A DNA stretch of 64,000 bases from Megachile rotundata (Eukaryota; Arthropoda; Insecta; Hymenoptera; Megachilidae): the NCBI RefSeq assembly GCF_050947335.1, contig NW_027473348.1, forward strand, positions 880,501 to 944,500, in the 5' to 3' direction. Below are positions 52,610 through 63,715 of this stretch, one piece after another. Made by a program: the position numbers and the translations under genes. How positions within the stretch are numbered: position 1 is the stretch's first letter; each line of letters begins with the position of its first letter. The notes under the pieces were generated by a model that ran no database searches, was not told the origin of the DNA, and worked only from the letters and a program-made list of their open reading frames with translations.

Positions 52610-53211
52610 GATTGTGATTGTGTGATTGTGATTGTGTGATTGTGATTGTGTGACTGTGATTGTGTGATTGTGATTGTGTGATTGTGATTGTGTGATTGTG
52701 ATTGTGTGATTGTGATTGTGTGATCGTGACTGTGTGATCGTGACTGTGTGGTCGTGTGTGTGTGATCGTGATTGTGGGTTTGTGACTGTGTGATTGTGTG
52801 ATTGTGATTGTGTGACTGTGATTGTGTGACTGTGATTGTGGGATTGTGACTGTGTGATCGTGATTGTGTGATCGTGATTGTGGGATTGTGATTGTGGGAT
52901 TGTGACTGTGTGATGGTGTGATCGCGATGGTGTGATTGTGATTGTGTGATCGTGATTGTGGGATCGTGATTCTGTGATCGTGATTGTGTGATCGTGATTG
53001 TGTGATCGCGATTGTGTGATCGTGATTGTGTCGCCGTGATTGTGTGATCGTGATTGTGCGATCGTGTTTGTGTGATCGTGATTGTGATTTTGGTTGTGTG
53101 ATTGTGATTGTGTGACTGTGATTGTGTGATCGTGATTGTGCGATCGTGATTGTGTGATCGTGATTGTGTGATCGTGATTGTGTGATCGTGAATGTGTGAT
53201 CGTGATTGTGT

Positions 53212-53393
53212 GATTGCGCGATTGTGATTGCGCGATTGTGATTGCGCGATTGTGATTGCGCGATTTTGATTGCGCGATTGTGATTGCGCGATTGTGATTG
53301 CGCGATTGTGATTGCGCGATTGTGATTGCGCGATTGTGATTGCGCGATTGTGATTGCGCGATTGTGATTGCGCGATTGTGATTGCGCGATTGT
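53212..53393 (+). repeat. A block, 13 units
   Basis: GCGC every 14 bp from 53216 to 53384, with the GATTTT unit fourth. Followed by I units, as in H2 and H6. Confidence 0.92.
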
Positions 53394-54261
53394 GATTGTG
53401 TGACTGTGATTGTGTGATCGTGATTGTGTGATCGTGATTGTGTGATCGTGATTGTGTGATCGTGATTGTGTGATTGTGTTATTGTGATTGTGTGATCCTG
53501 ATTGTGTGATTGTGATTGTGTGATCGTGACTGTGTGATCGTGATTGTGTGATCGTGATTGTGGGATTGTGACTGTGTGATTGTGTGATCGTGATTGTGAT
53601 TCTGTGATTGTGATTATGTGATGGTGATTGTGATTGTGTGATTGTGATTGTGTGATTGTGATTGTGTGATCGTGATTGTGTGATCGTGATTGTGTGATCG
53701 TGATTGTGTGATCGTGATTGTGTGATCGTGATTGTGTGATCGTGATTGTGTGATCGTGATTGTGTGATCGTGATTGTGTGATCGTGATTGTGTGATTGTG
53801 ATTGTGTGACTGTGATTGTGTGACTGTGATTGTGGGATTGTGACTGTGTGATCGTGATTGTGTGATCGTGATTTTGGGATTGTGATTGTGGGATTGTGAC
53901 TGTGTGATGGTGTGATTGTGATGGTGTGATTGTGATTGTGTGATCGTGATTGTGTGATCGTGATTGTGTGATCGTGATTGTGTGATCGTGATTGTGTGGC
54001 CGTGATTGTGTGATCGTGATTGTGCGATCGTGTTTGTGTAATCGTGATTGTGATTTTGGTTGTGTGATTGTGATTGTGTGACTGTGATTGTGTGATCGTG
54101 ATTGTGCGATCGTGATTGTGTGATCGTGATTGTGTGATCCTGATTGTGTGATCGTGATTGTGTGATCGTGATTGTGGGATTGTGACTATGTCATTGTGTG
54201 ATCGTGATTGTGATTGTGTGATTGTGTGGGTGTGATTATGGGATTGTGATTGTGATTGTAT

Positions 54262-54875
54262 GATTGTGATTGTGTGATTGTGATTGTGTGATTGTGATTG
54301 TGTGATTGTGATTGTGTGATTGTGATTGTGATTGTGTGATTGTGATTGTGTGATTGTGATTGTGTGATTGTGATTGTGTGATTGTGATTGTGTGATTGTG
54401 ATTGTGTGATTGTGATTGTGTGATTGTGATTGTGTGATTGTGATTGTGTGATTGTGATTGTGTGATTGTGATTGTGTGATTGTGATTGTGTGATTGTGAT
54501 TGTGTGATTGTGATTGTGTGATTGTGATTGTGTGATTGTGATTGTGTGATTGTGATTGTGTGATTGTGATTGTGTGATTGTGATTGTGTGATTGTGATTG
54601 TGTGATTGTGATTGTGTGATTGTGATTGTGTGATTGTGATTGTGTGATTGTGATTGTGTGATTGTGATTGTGTGATTGTGATTGTGTGATTGTGATTGTG
54701 TGATTGTGATTGTGTGATTGTGATTGTGTGATTGTGATTGTGTTATTGTGATTGTGTGATTGTGATTGTGTGATTGTGATTGTGTGATTGTGATTGTGTG
54801 ATTGTGATTGTGTGATTGTGATTGTGTGATTGTGATTGTGTGATTGTGATTGTGTGATTGTGATTGTGTGATTGT
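54262..54875 (+). repeat. Long F tract, about 44 units (longest)
   Basis: Same flanks as the H2 and H6 tracts. An extra hexamer lies near 54325 and a GTTATTG unit near 54744. Confidence 0.9.
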
Positions 54876-56155
54876 GATTTTGTGATCGTGACTGTGTGAT
54901 CGTGTTTGTGTGATCGTGATTGTGGGTTTGTGACTGTGTGATTGTGTGATTGTGATTGTGTGATTGTGATTGTGTGACTGTGATTGTGTGACTGTGATTG
55001 TGTGACTGTGATTGTGTGACTGTGATTGTGGGATTATTACTGTGTGATCGTGATTGTGTGATCGTGATTTTGGGATTGTGATTGTGGGATTGTGACTGTG
55101 TGATGGTGTGATTGTGATGGTGTGATTGTGATTGTGTGATCGTGATTGTGTGATCGTGATTGTGTGATCGTGATTGTGTGATCGTGATTGTGTGGCCGTG
55201 ATTGTGTGATCGTGATTGTGAGATCGTGTTTGTGTAATCGTGATTGTGATTTTGGTTGTGTGATTGTGATTGTGTGACTGTGATTGTGTGATTGTGATTG
55301 TGTGATTGTGATTGTGTGATTGTGATTGTGTGATTGTGATTGTGTGATTGTGATTGTGTGATTGTGATTGTGTGATTGTGATTGTGTGATTGTGATTGTG
55401 TGATTGTGATTGTGTGATTGTGATTGTGTGATTGTGATTGTGTGATTGTGATTGTGTGATCGTGACTGTGTGATCGTGTTTGTGTGATCGTGATTGTGGG
55501 TTTGTGACTGTGTGATTGTGTGATTGTGATTGTGTGATTGTGATTGTGTGACTGTGATTGTGTGACTGTGACTGTGTGATCGTGATTGTGTGATCGTGAT
55601 TGTGGGATTGTGATTGTGGGATTGTGACTGTGTGATGGTGTGATTGCGATGGTGTGATAGTGATTGTGTGATCGTGATTGTGGGATCGTGATTCTGTGAT
55701 CGTGATTGTGTGATCGTGATTGTGTGATCGCGATTGTGTGATCGTGATTGTGTGGCCGTGATTGTGTGATCGTGATTGTGCGATCGTGTTTGTGTGATCG
55801 TGATTGTGATTTTGGTTGTGTGATTGTGATTGTGTGACTGTGATTGTGTGATCGTGATTGTGCGATCGTGATTGTGTGATCGTGATTGTGTGATCGTGAT
55901 TGTGTGATCGTGATTGTGTGATCGTGATTGTGTGGTCGTGATTGTGTGATCGTAATTGTGTGATCCTGTTTGTGTGATCGTGATTGTGATTGAGATTGTG
56001 TGATTGTGATTGTGTGACTGTGATTGTGTGACTGTGATTGTGTGATCGTGATTGTGTGATCGTGATCGTGTGATCGTGATTGTGTGACCGTGATTGTGTG
56101 ATCGTGATTGTGTGATCGTGAATGTGTGATCGTGATTGTGTGATTGTGTTATTGT

Positions 56156-56479
56156 GATTGCGCGATTGTGATTGCGCGATTGTGATTGCGCGATTGTGAT
56201 TGCGCGATTGTGATTGCGCGATTGTGATTGCGCGATTGTGATTGCGCGATTGTGATTGCGCGATTGTGATAGCGCGATTGTGATTGTGTGATTGTGTGAT
56301 TGTGCGATCGTGTTTGTGCGATCGTGATTGTGCGATCGTGATTGTGCGATCGTGATTGTGCGATCGTGATTGTGCGATCGTGATTGTGCGATCGTGATTG
56401 TGCGATCGTGATTGTGCGATCGTGATTGTGCGACAGTGATTGTGCGATCGTGATTGTGCGATCGTGATTGTGCGGTCGT
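56156..56479 (+). repeat. A block (9) followed by D block (about 13)
   Basis: GCGC every 14 bp from 56160 to 56272, the last as GATAGCGC. After two octamers come D units from 56304, the first with TGTTTG, one with GCGACAG and the last with GCGGTCG. This D block is not followed by E, C or B and lacks the fifth-unit GAG. Confidence 0.88.
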
Positions 56480-56681
56480 GATTGTGTGATCGTAATTGTG
56501 TGATCCTGTTTGTGTGATCGTGATTGTGATTGAGATTGTGTGATTGTGATTGTGTGACTGTGATTGTGTGACTGTGATTGTGTGATCGTGATTGTGTGAT
56601 CGTGATTGTGTGATCGTGATTGTGTGATCGTGGTTGTGTGATCGTGAATGTGTGATCGTGATTGTGTGATTGTGTTATTGT

Positions 56682-57339
56682 GATTGCGCGATTGTGATTG
56701 CGCGATTGTGATTGCGCGATTGTGATTGCGCGATTTTGATTGCGCGATTGTGATTGCGCGATTGTGATTGCGCGATTGTGATTGCGCGATTGTGATTGCG
56801 CGATTGTGATTGCGCGATTGTGATTGCGCGATTGTGATTGCGCGATTGTGATTGCGCGATTGTGATAGCGCGATTGTGATTGCGCGATTGTGATTGGGCG
56901 ATCGTGATTGCGCGATCGTGATTGCGCGATCGTGATTGCGCGATCGTGATTGCGCGACCGTGATTGCGCGATTGTGATTGCGCGATTGTGATTGCGGGAT
57001 TGAGATTGCGTGATTGTGGTTGCGTGATTGTGGTTGCGTGATTGTGATTGCGTGATTGTGATTGCGTGATTGTGATTGCGTGATTGTGATTGCGTGATTG
57101 TGATTGCGTGATTGTGATTGCGTGATTGTGATTGCGTGATTGTGATTGCGTGATTGTGATTGCGTGATTGTGATTGCGTGATTGTGATTGCGTGATTGTG
57201 ATTGCGTGATTGTGATTGCGTGATTGTGATTGCGTGATTGTGATTGCGTGATTGTGATTGCGTGATTGTGATTGCGTGATTGTGATTGCGTGATTGTGAT
57301 TGCGTGATTGTGATTGCGTGATTGTGATTGCGTGATTGT
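56682..57339 (+). repeat. A(15)-E-C-B(24) module
   Basis: A units 56686-56882 with GATTTT fourth and GATAGCGC near the end, as at 285-498. Then one E unit, C units with GACCG, two A-like units, the GCGGGATTGAG boundary and 24 B units (57008-57330), three more than at 605-904. Confidence 0.92.
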
Positions 57340-59294
57340 GATTGTGCGATCGTGATTGTGTGATCGTGATTGTGTGATCGCAATTGTGGGATTGTGACTT
57401 TGTGATTGTGTGATTGTGATTGTGATTGTGGCAGTGTGATTGTGTGATTGTGGTTGTGTGATTGTGATTGTGTGACTGTGATTGTGTGATTGTGATTGTG
57501 GGATTGTGATTGTGTGATTGTGTGATCGTGATTGTGTGATAGTGATTGTGTGATCGTGATTGTGTGATCGTGATTGTGTGATCGTGATTGTGTGATCGTG
57601 ATTGTGTGATTGTGTTATTGTGATTGTGTGATTCTGATTGTGTGATTGTGATTGTGTGATCGTGACTGTGTGATCGTGATTGTGTGATCGTGATTGTGGG
57701 ATTGTGACTGTGTGATTGTGTGATCGTGATTGTGATTGTGTTATTGTGATTGTGTGATTGTGATTGCGTGATTGTGATTGTGCGATCGTGACTGTGTGAT
57801 CGTGATTGTGTGATCGTGATTGTGCGATTGTGATTGTGATTGTGACTGTGTGACTGTGTGATTGTGATTGTGTGATCGTGATTGTGTGGTCGGGATTGTG
57901 TGATTGTGTGATTGTGATTGTGTGATTGTGATTGTGTGATTGTGATTGTGTGATTGTGATTGTGTGATTGTGATTGTGTGATTGTGTGATTGTGATTGTG
58001 TGATTGTGATTGTGTGATTGTGATTGTGATTGTGATTGTGTGACTGTGATTGTGTGACTGTGATTGTGTGACTGTGATTTTGTGACTGTGATTGTGGGAT
58101 TGTGACTGTGTGATCGTGATTGTGTGATCGTGATTGTGGGATTGTGATTATGGGATTGTGACTGTGTGATTGAGTGATTGTGATTGTGTGATCGTGATTG
58201 TGTGATCGTGATTGTGCGATCGCGATTGTGTGATCGTGATTGTGTGATCGTGATTGTGGGATTGTGATTGCGTGATTGTACTGTGATTGCGTGATTGTGA
58301 TTGCGTGATTGTAATTGCGTGATTGTGGTTGCGTGATTGTGATTACGTGATGGTGATTGTGTGATGGTGATTGTGTGATTGTGATTGTGATTGTGATTGT
58401 GCGATTGTGATTGTGCGATTGTGTTTGTGATTGTGATTGTGATTGTGATTGTGTGATTGTGTGATAGTGACTGTGTGATCGTGATTGTGTGATCGTGATT
58501 GTGTTTGTGATTGTGTGATTGTGACTGCGGGATTGTGATTGTGTGTTGGTGGTTGTGTGGTCGTGATTGCGTGATTGTGATTGTGTGATTGTGATTGTGT
58601 GATCGTGATTGTGTGATCGTGATTGTGGGTTTGTGACTATATGATTGTGTGATTGTGATTGTGTGATTGTGATTGTGTGATTGTGATTGTGTGATTGTGA
58701 TTGTGTGATTGTGATTGTGTGATTGTGATTGTGTGATTGTGATTGTGTGACTGTGATTGTGTGACTGTGATTGTGGGATTGTGACTGTGTGGTCGTGATT
58801 GTGTGATCGTTATTGTGGGATTGTGATTATGGGATTGTGACTGTGTGATTGAGTGATTGTGATTGTGTGATTGTGATTGTGTGACTGTGATTGTGTGACT
58901 GTGATTGTGTGATTGTGATTGTGTCATTGTGATTGTGTGATTGTGTGATTGTGACTCTGTGACTGTGATTGTGATATTGTGATTGTGTGATTCTGATTGT
59001 GTGGTTGTGATTGTGTGATCGTGACTGTGTGATCGTAATTGTGTGATCGTGATTGTGGGATTGTGACTGTGTGATCGTGATTGTGTGATCGTGATTGTGC
59101 GATTGTGACTGTGTGATTGTGTGATTGTGTGACTGTGCGACTGTGTGACTGTGTGATTGTGATTGTGTGATCGTGATTGTGTGACTGTAGTTGTGGGAGT
59201 GTGATTGTGTGATTGTGTGATCGTGACTGTGCGATCGTGATTGTGTGATCGTGATTGTGATTGTGTGATTGTGATTGTGTGATTGTGATTGTGT

Positions 59295-59372
59295 GATTGT
59301 GATTGTGATTGTGATTGTGATTGTGATTGTGATTGTGATTGTGATTGTGATTGTGATTGTGATTGTGATTGT
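59295..59372 (+). repeat. Hexamer tract, 13 units
   Basis: Pure 6-bp period in H14. Confidence 0.91.
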
Positions 59373-59656
59373 GTGACTGTGTGATTGTGATTGTGTGATC
59401 GTGATTGTGTGATCGTGATTTTGTGATCGTGATTGTGCGATTGTGACTGTGTGTTTGTGTGATTGTGATTGTGTGATTGTGATTGTGATTGTGTGACTAT
59501 GTGATTGTGATTGTGTGATCGTGATTGTGTGGTCGTGATTGTGTGATTGTGCTATTGTGATTGTGCTATTGTGATTGTGTGATTGTGATTGTGTGATTGT
59601 GATTGTGTGATTGTGATTGTGTGATTGTGATTGTGTGATTGTGATTGTGTGATTGT

Positions 59657-59768
59657 GATTGTGTGATTGTGTGATTGTGTGATTGTGTGATTGTGTGATT
59701 GTGTGATTGTGTGATTGTGTGATTGTGTGATTGTGTGATTGTGTGATTGTGTGATTGTGTGATTGTGT
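59657..59768 (+). repeat. Octamer tract, 14 units (longest)
   Basis: Perfect 8-bp period in H14, one unit longer than in its twin H1. Confidence 0.92.
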
Positions 59769-59950
59769 GATTGTGATTGTGTGATTGTGATTGTGTGATT
59801 GTGATTGTGTGACTGTGATTGTGTGATTGTGATTGTGTGATTGTGATTGTGTGATTGTGATTGTGTGATTGTGATTGTGTGATCGTGACTGTGTGATCGT
59901 GACTGTGTGGTCGTGTGTGTGTGATCGTGATTGTGGGTTTGTGACTGTGT

Positions 59951-60139
59951 GATTGCGCGATTGTGATTGCGCGATTGTGATTGCGCGATTGTGATTGCGC
60001 GATTTTGATTGCGCGATTGTGATTGCGCGATTGTGATTGCGCGATTGTGATTGCGCGATTGTGATTGCGCGATTGTGATTGCGCGATTGTGATTGCGCGA
60101 TTGTGATTGCGCGATTGTGATTGCGCGATTGTGATTGCG
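59951..60139 (+). repeat. A block, 13 units
   Basis: GCGC every 14 bp from 59955 to 60123, with the GATTTT unit fourth. Ends in GCGAATTG as in H1, with one more unit before the GATTTT. Confidence 0.92.
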
Positions 60140-60397
60140 AATTGTGATTGTGTGACTGTGATTGTGTGATCGTGATTGTGTGATCGTGATTGTGTGATCG
60201 TGATTGTGTGATTGTGTTATTGTGATTGTGTGATCCTGATTGTGTGATTGTGATTGTGTGATCGTGACTGTGTGATCGTGATTGTGTGATCGTGATTGTG
60301 GGATTGTGACTGTGTGATTGTGTGATCGTGATTGTGATTCTGTGATTGTGATTATGTGATGGTGATTGTGATTGTGTGATAGTGATTGTGTGATCGT

Positions 60398-60929
60398 GAT
60401 TGTGCGATCGTGATTGTGCGATCGTGATTGTGCGATCGTGATTGTGCGATCGTGATTGTGAGATCGTGATTGTGCGATCGTGATTGTGCGATCGTGATTG
60501 TGCGATCGTGATTGTGCGATCGTGATTGTGCGATCGTGATTGTGCGATCGTGATTGTGCGATCGTGATTGTGCGATCGTGATTGGGCGATCGTGATTGCG
60601 CGATCGTGATTGCGCGACCGTGATTGCGCGATTGTGATTGCGCGATTGTGATTGCGGGATTGAGATTGCGTGATTGTGGTTGCGTGATTGTGATTGCGTG
60701 ATTGTGATTGCGTGATTGTGATTGCGTGATTGTGATTGCGTGATTGTGATTGCGTGATTGTGATTGCGTGATTGTGATTGCGTGATTGTGATTGCGTGAT
60801 TGTGATTGCGTGATTGTGATTGCGTGATTGTGATTGCGTGATTGTGATTGCGTGATTGTGATTGCGTGATTGTGATTGCGTGATTGTGATTGCGTGATTG
60901 TGATTGCGTGATTGTGATTGCGTGATTGT
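60398..60929 (+). repeat. D(13)-E-C-B(19) module
   Basis: D units 60404-60572 with GAG in the fifth (60460), one E unit, two C units, boundary, and 19 B units (60668-60920). Identical counts to 4121-4652. Confidence 0.92.
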
Positions 60930-61853
60930 GATTGTGCGATCGTGATTGTGTGATCGTGATTGTGTGATCGCAATTGTGGGATTGTGACTTTGTGATTGTG
61001 TGATTGTGATTGTGATTGTGGCAGTGTGATTGTGTGATTGTGGTTGTGTGATTGTGATTGTGTGACTGTGATTGTGTGATTGTGATTGTGGGATTGTGAT
61101 TGTGTGATTGTGTGATCGTGATTATGTGATAGTGATTGTGTGATCGTGATTGTGTGATCGTGATTGTGTGATCGTGATTGTGTGATTGTGTTATTGTGAT
61201 TGTGTGATTCTGATTGTGTGATTGTGATTGTGTGATCGTGACTGTGTGATCGTGATTGTGTGATCGTGATTGTGGGATTGTGACTGTGTGATTGTGTGAT
61301 CGTGATTGTGATTGTGTTATTGTGATTGTGATTGCGTGATTGTGATTGTGCGATCGTGACTGTGTGATCGTGATTGTGTGATCGTGATTGTGCGATTGTG
61401 ATTGTGATTGTGACTGTGTGACTGTGTGATTGTGATTGTGTGATCGTGATTGTGTGGTCGGGATTGTGTGATTGTGTGATTGTGATTGTGTGATTGTGAT
61501 TGTGTGATTGTGATTGTGTGATTGTGATTGTGTGATTGTGATTGTGTGATTGTGATTGTGTGATTGTGATTGTGTGATTGTGATTGTGTGATTGTGATTG
61601 TGTGATTGTGATTGTGTGATTGTGATTGTGTGATTGTGATTGTGTGATTGTGATTGTGATTGTGATTGTGTGACTGTGATTGTGTGACTGTGATTGTGTG
61701 ACTGTGATTGTGTGACTGTGATTTTGTGACTGTGATTGTGGGATTGTGACTGTGTGATCGTGATTGTGTGATCGTGATTGTGGGATTGTGATTATGGGAT
61801 TGTGACTGTGTGATTGAGTGATTGTGATTGTGTGATCCTGATTGTGTGATCGT

Positions 61854-62386
61854 GATTGTGCGATCGTGATTGTGCGATCGTGATTGTGCGATCGTGATTG
61901 TGCGATCGTGATTGTGCGATCGTGATTGGGCGATCGTGATTGGGCGATCGTGATTGGGCGATCGTGATTGCGCGATCGTGATTGCGCGATCGTGATTGCG
62001 CGATCGTGATTGCGCGATCGTGATTGCGCGACCGTGATTGCGCGATTGTGATTGCGGGATTGAGATTGCGTGATTGTGGTTGCGTGATTGTGATTGCGTG
62101 ATTGTGATTGCGTGATTGTGATTGCGTGATTGTGATTGCGTGATTGTGATTGCGTGATTGTGATTGCGTGATTGTGATTGCGTGATTGTGATTGCGTGAT
62201 TGTGATTGCGTGATTGTGATTGCGTGATTGTGATTGCGTGATTGTGATTGCGTGATTGTGATTGCGTGATTGTGATTGCGTGATTGTGATTGCGTGATTG
62301 TGATTGCGTGATTGTGATTGCGTGATTGTGATTGCGTGATTGTGATTGCGTGATTGTGATTGCGTGATTGTGATTGCGTGATTTTG
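61854..62386 (+). repeat. D(5)-E(3)-C(5)-B(23) module
   Basis: Counterpart of 5571-6112 with one B unit fewer (62068-62376). Ends in GATTTTG as there. A GATCCTG replaces GATCGTG just upstream (near 61835). Confidence 0.91.
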
Positions 62387-63715
62387 ATTGTGTGATTGTG
62401 ATTGTGTGATTGTGATTGTGCGATCGTGATTGTGTGATCGTGATTGTGTGATCGCAATTGTGGGATTGTGACTTTGTGATTGTGTGATTGTGATTGTGAT
62501 TGTGGCAGTGTGATTGTGTGATTGTGGTTGTGTGATTGTGATTGTGTGACTGTGATTGTGTGATTGTGATTGTGGGATTGTGATTGTGTGATTGTGTGAT
62601 TGTGTGATCGTGATTGTGTGATAGTGATTGTGTGATCGTGATTGTGTGATCGTGATTGTGTGATCGTGATTGTGTGATCGTGATTGTGTGATTGTGTTAT
62701 TGTGATTGTGTGATTCTGATTGTGTGATTGTGATTGTGTGATCGTGACTGTGTGATCGTGATTGTGTGATCGTGATTGTGGGATTGTGACTGTGTGATTG
62801 TGTGATCGTGATTGTGATTGTGTTATTGTGATTGTGTGATTGTGATTGCGTGATTGTGATTGTGCGATCGTGACTGTGTGATCGTGATTGTGTGATCGTG
62901 ATTGTGCGATTGTGATTGTGATTGTGATTGTGACTGTGTGACTGTGTGATTGTGATTGTGTGATCGTGATTGTGTGGTCGGGATTGTGTGATTGTGTGAT
63001 TGTGATTGTGTGATTGTGATTGTGTGATTGTGATTGTGTGATTGTGATTGTGTGATTGTGATTGTGTGATTGTGATTGTGTGATTGTGATTGTGTGATTG
63101 TGATTGTGATTGTGATTGTGTGACTGTGATTGTGTGACTGTGATTGTGTGACTGTGATTTTGTGACTGTGATTGTGGGATTGTGACTGTGTGATCGTGAT
63201 TGTGTGATCGTGATTGTGGGATTGTGATTATGGGATTGTGACTGTGTGATTGAGTGATTGTGATTGTGTGATCGTGATTGTGTGATCGTGATTGTGCGAT
63301 CGCGATTGTGTGATCGTGATTGTGTGATCGTGATTGTGGGATTGTGATTGCGTGATTGTACTGTGATTGCGTGATTGTGATTGCGTGATTGTAATTGCGT
63401 GATTGTGGTTGCATGATTGTGATTACGTGATGGTGATTGTGTGATGGTGATTGTGTGATTGTGATTGTGATTGTGATTGTGCGATTGTGATTGTGCGATT
63501 GTGTTTGTGATTGTGATTGTGATTGTGATTGTGTGATTGTGTGATAGTGACTGTGTGATCGTGATTGTTTGATCGTGATTGTGTTTGTGATTGTGTGATT
63601 GTGACTGCGGGATTGTGATTGTGTGTTGGTGGTTGTGTGGTCGTGATTGTGTGATTGTGATTGTGTGATTGTGATTGTGTGATCGTGATTGTGTGATCGT
63701 GATTGTGGGTTTGTG

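Larger units (their letters stand above)
51589..58635 (+). repeat. Higher-order repeat copy H13 (compound, 7,047 bp)
   Basis: This is the longest interval between markers and looks like a type 2 copy joined to a type 1 right end. The first part has the short GTGCGTTTGTG form, the octamer tract, an A block, I units, GACTATGTCATTG (near 54186), a 44-unit F tract and GGATTATTACTG (near 55030). The second part has a further F run (about 55285-55455), I units, an A block, a D block, GATCGTAATTG/GATCCTG signatures, a second A block, then C, B, GGCAG (57430) and the common tail. From about 56460 on it matches the left end of the window. Confidence 0.84.
58636..63715 (+). repeat. Higher-order repeat copy H14 (full, 5,080 bp)
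   Basis: This is a near twin of H1, with the same block order and rare signatures, including the GCGAATTG end of the A block and GATTATGTGATAG near 61122. Unit counts in H1/H14 are A 12/13, D 13/13, B 19/19, second D 5/5, E 3/3, C 5/5, B 24/23. The main difference is a loss of about 190 bp near 58890 that removes GTGAGTGGGACTG and GATCGTCATTG. Confidence 0.87.

Noticed and set aside
54186..57383. 1,065-codon open frame on the - strand
   Set aside because: Same cause. It spans the 44-unit F tract and the fused H13 structure, and has no signal peptide, domain or non-repeat segment.
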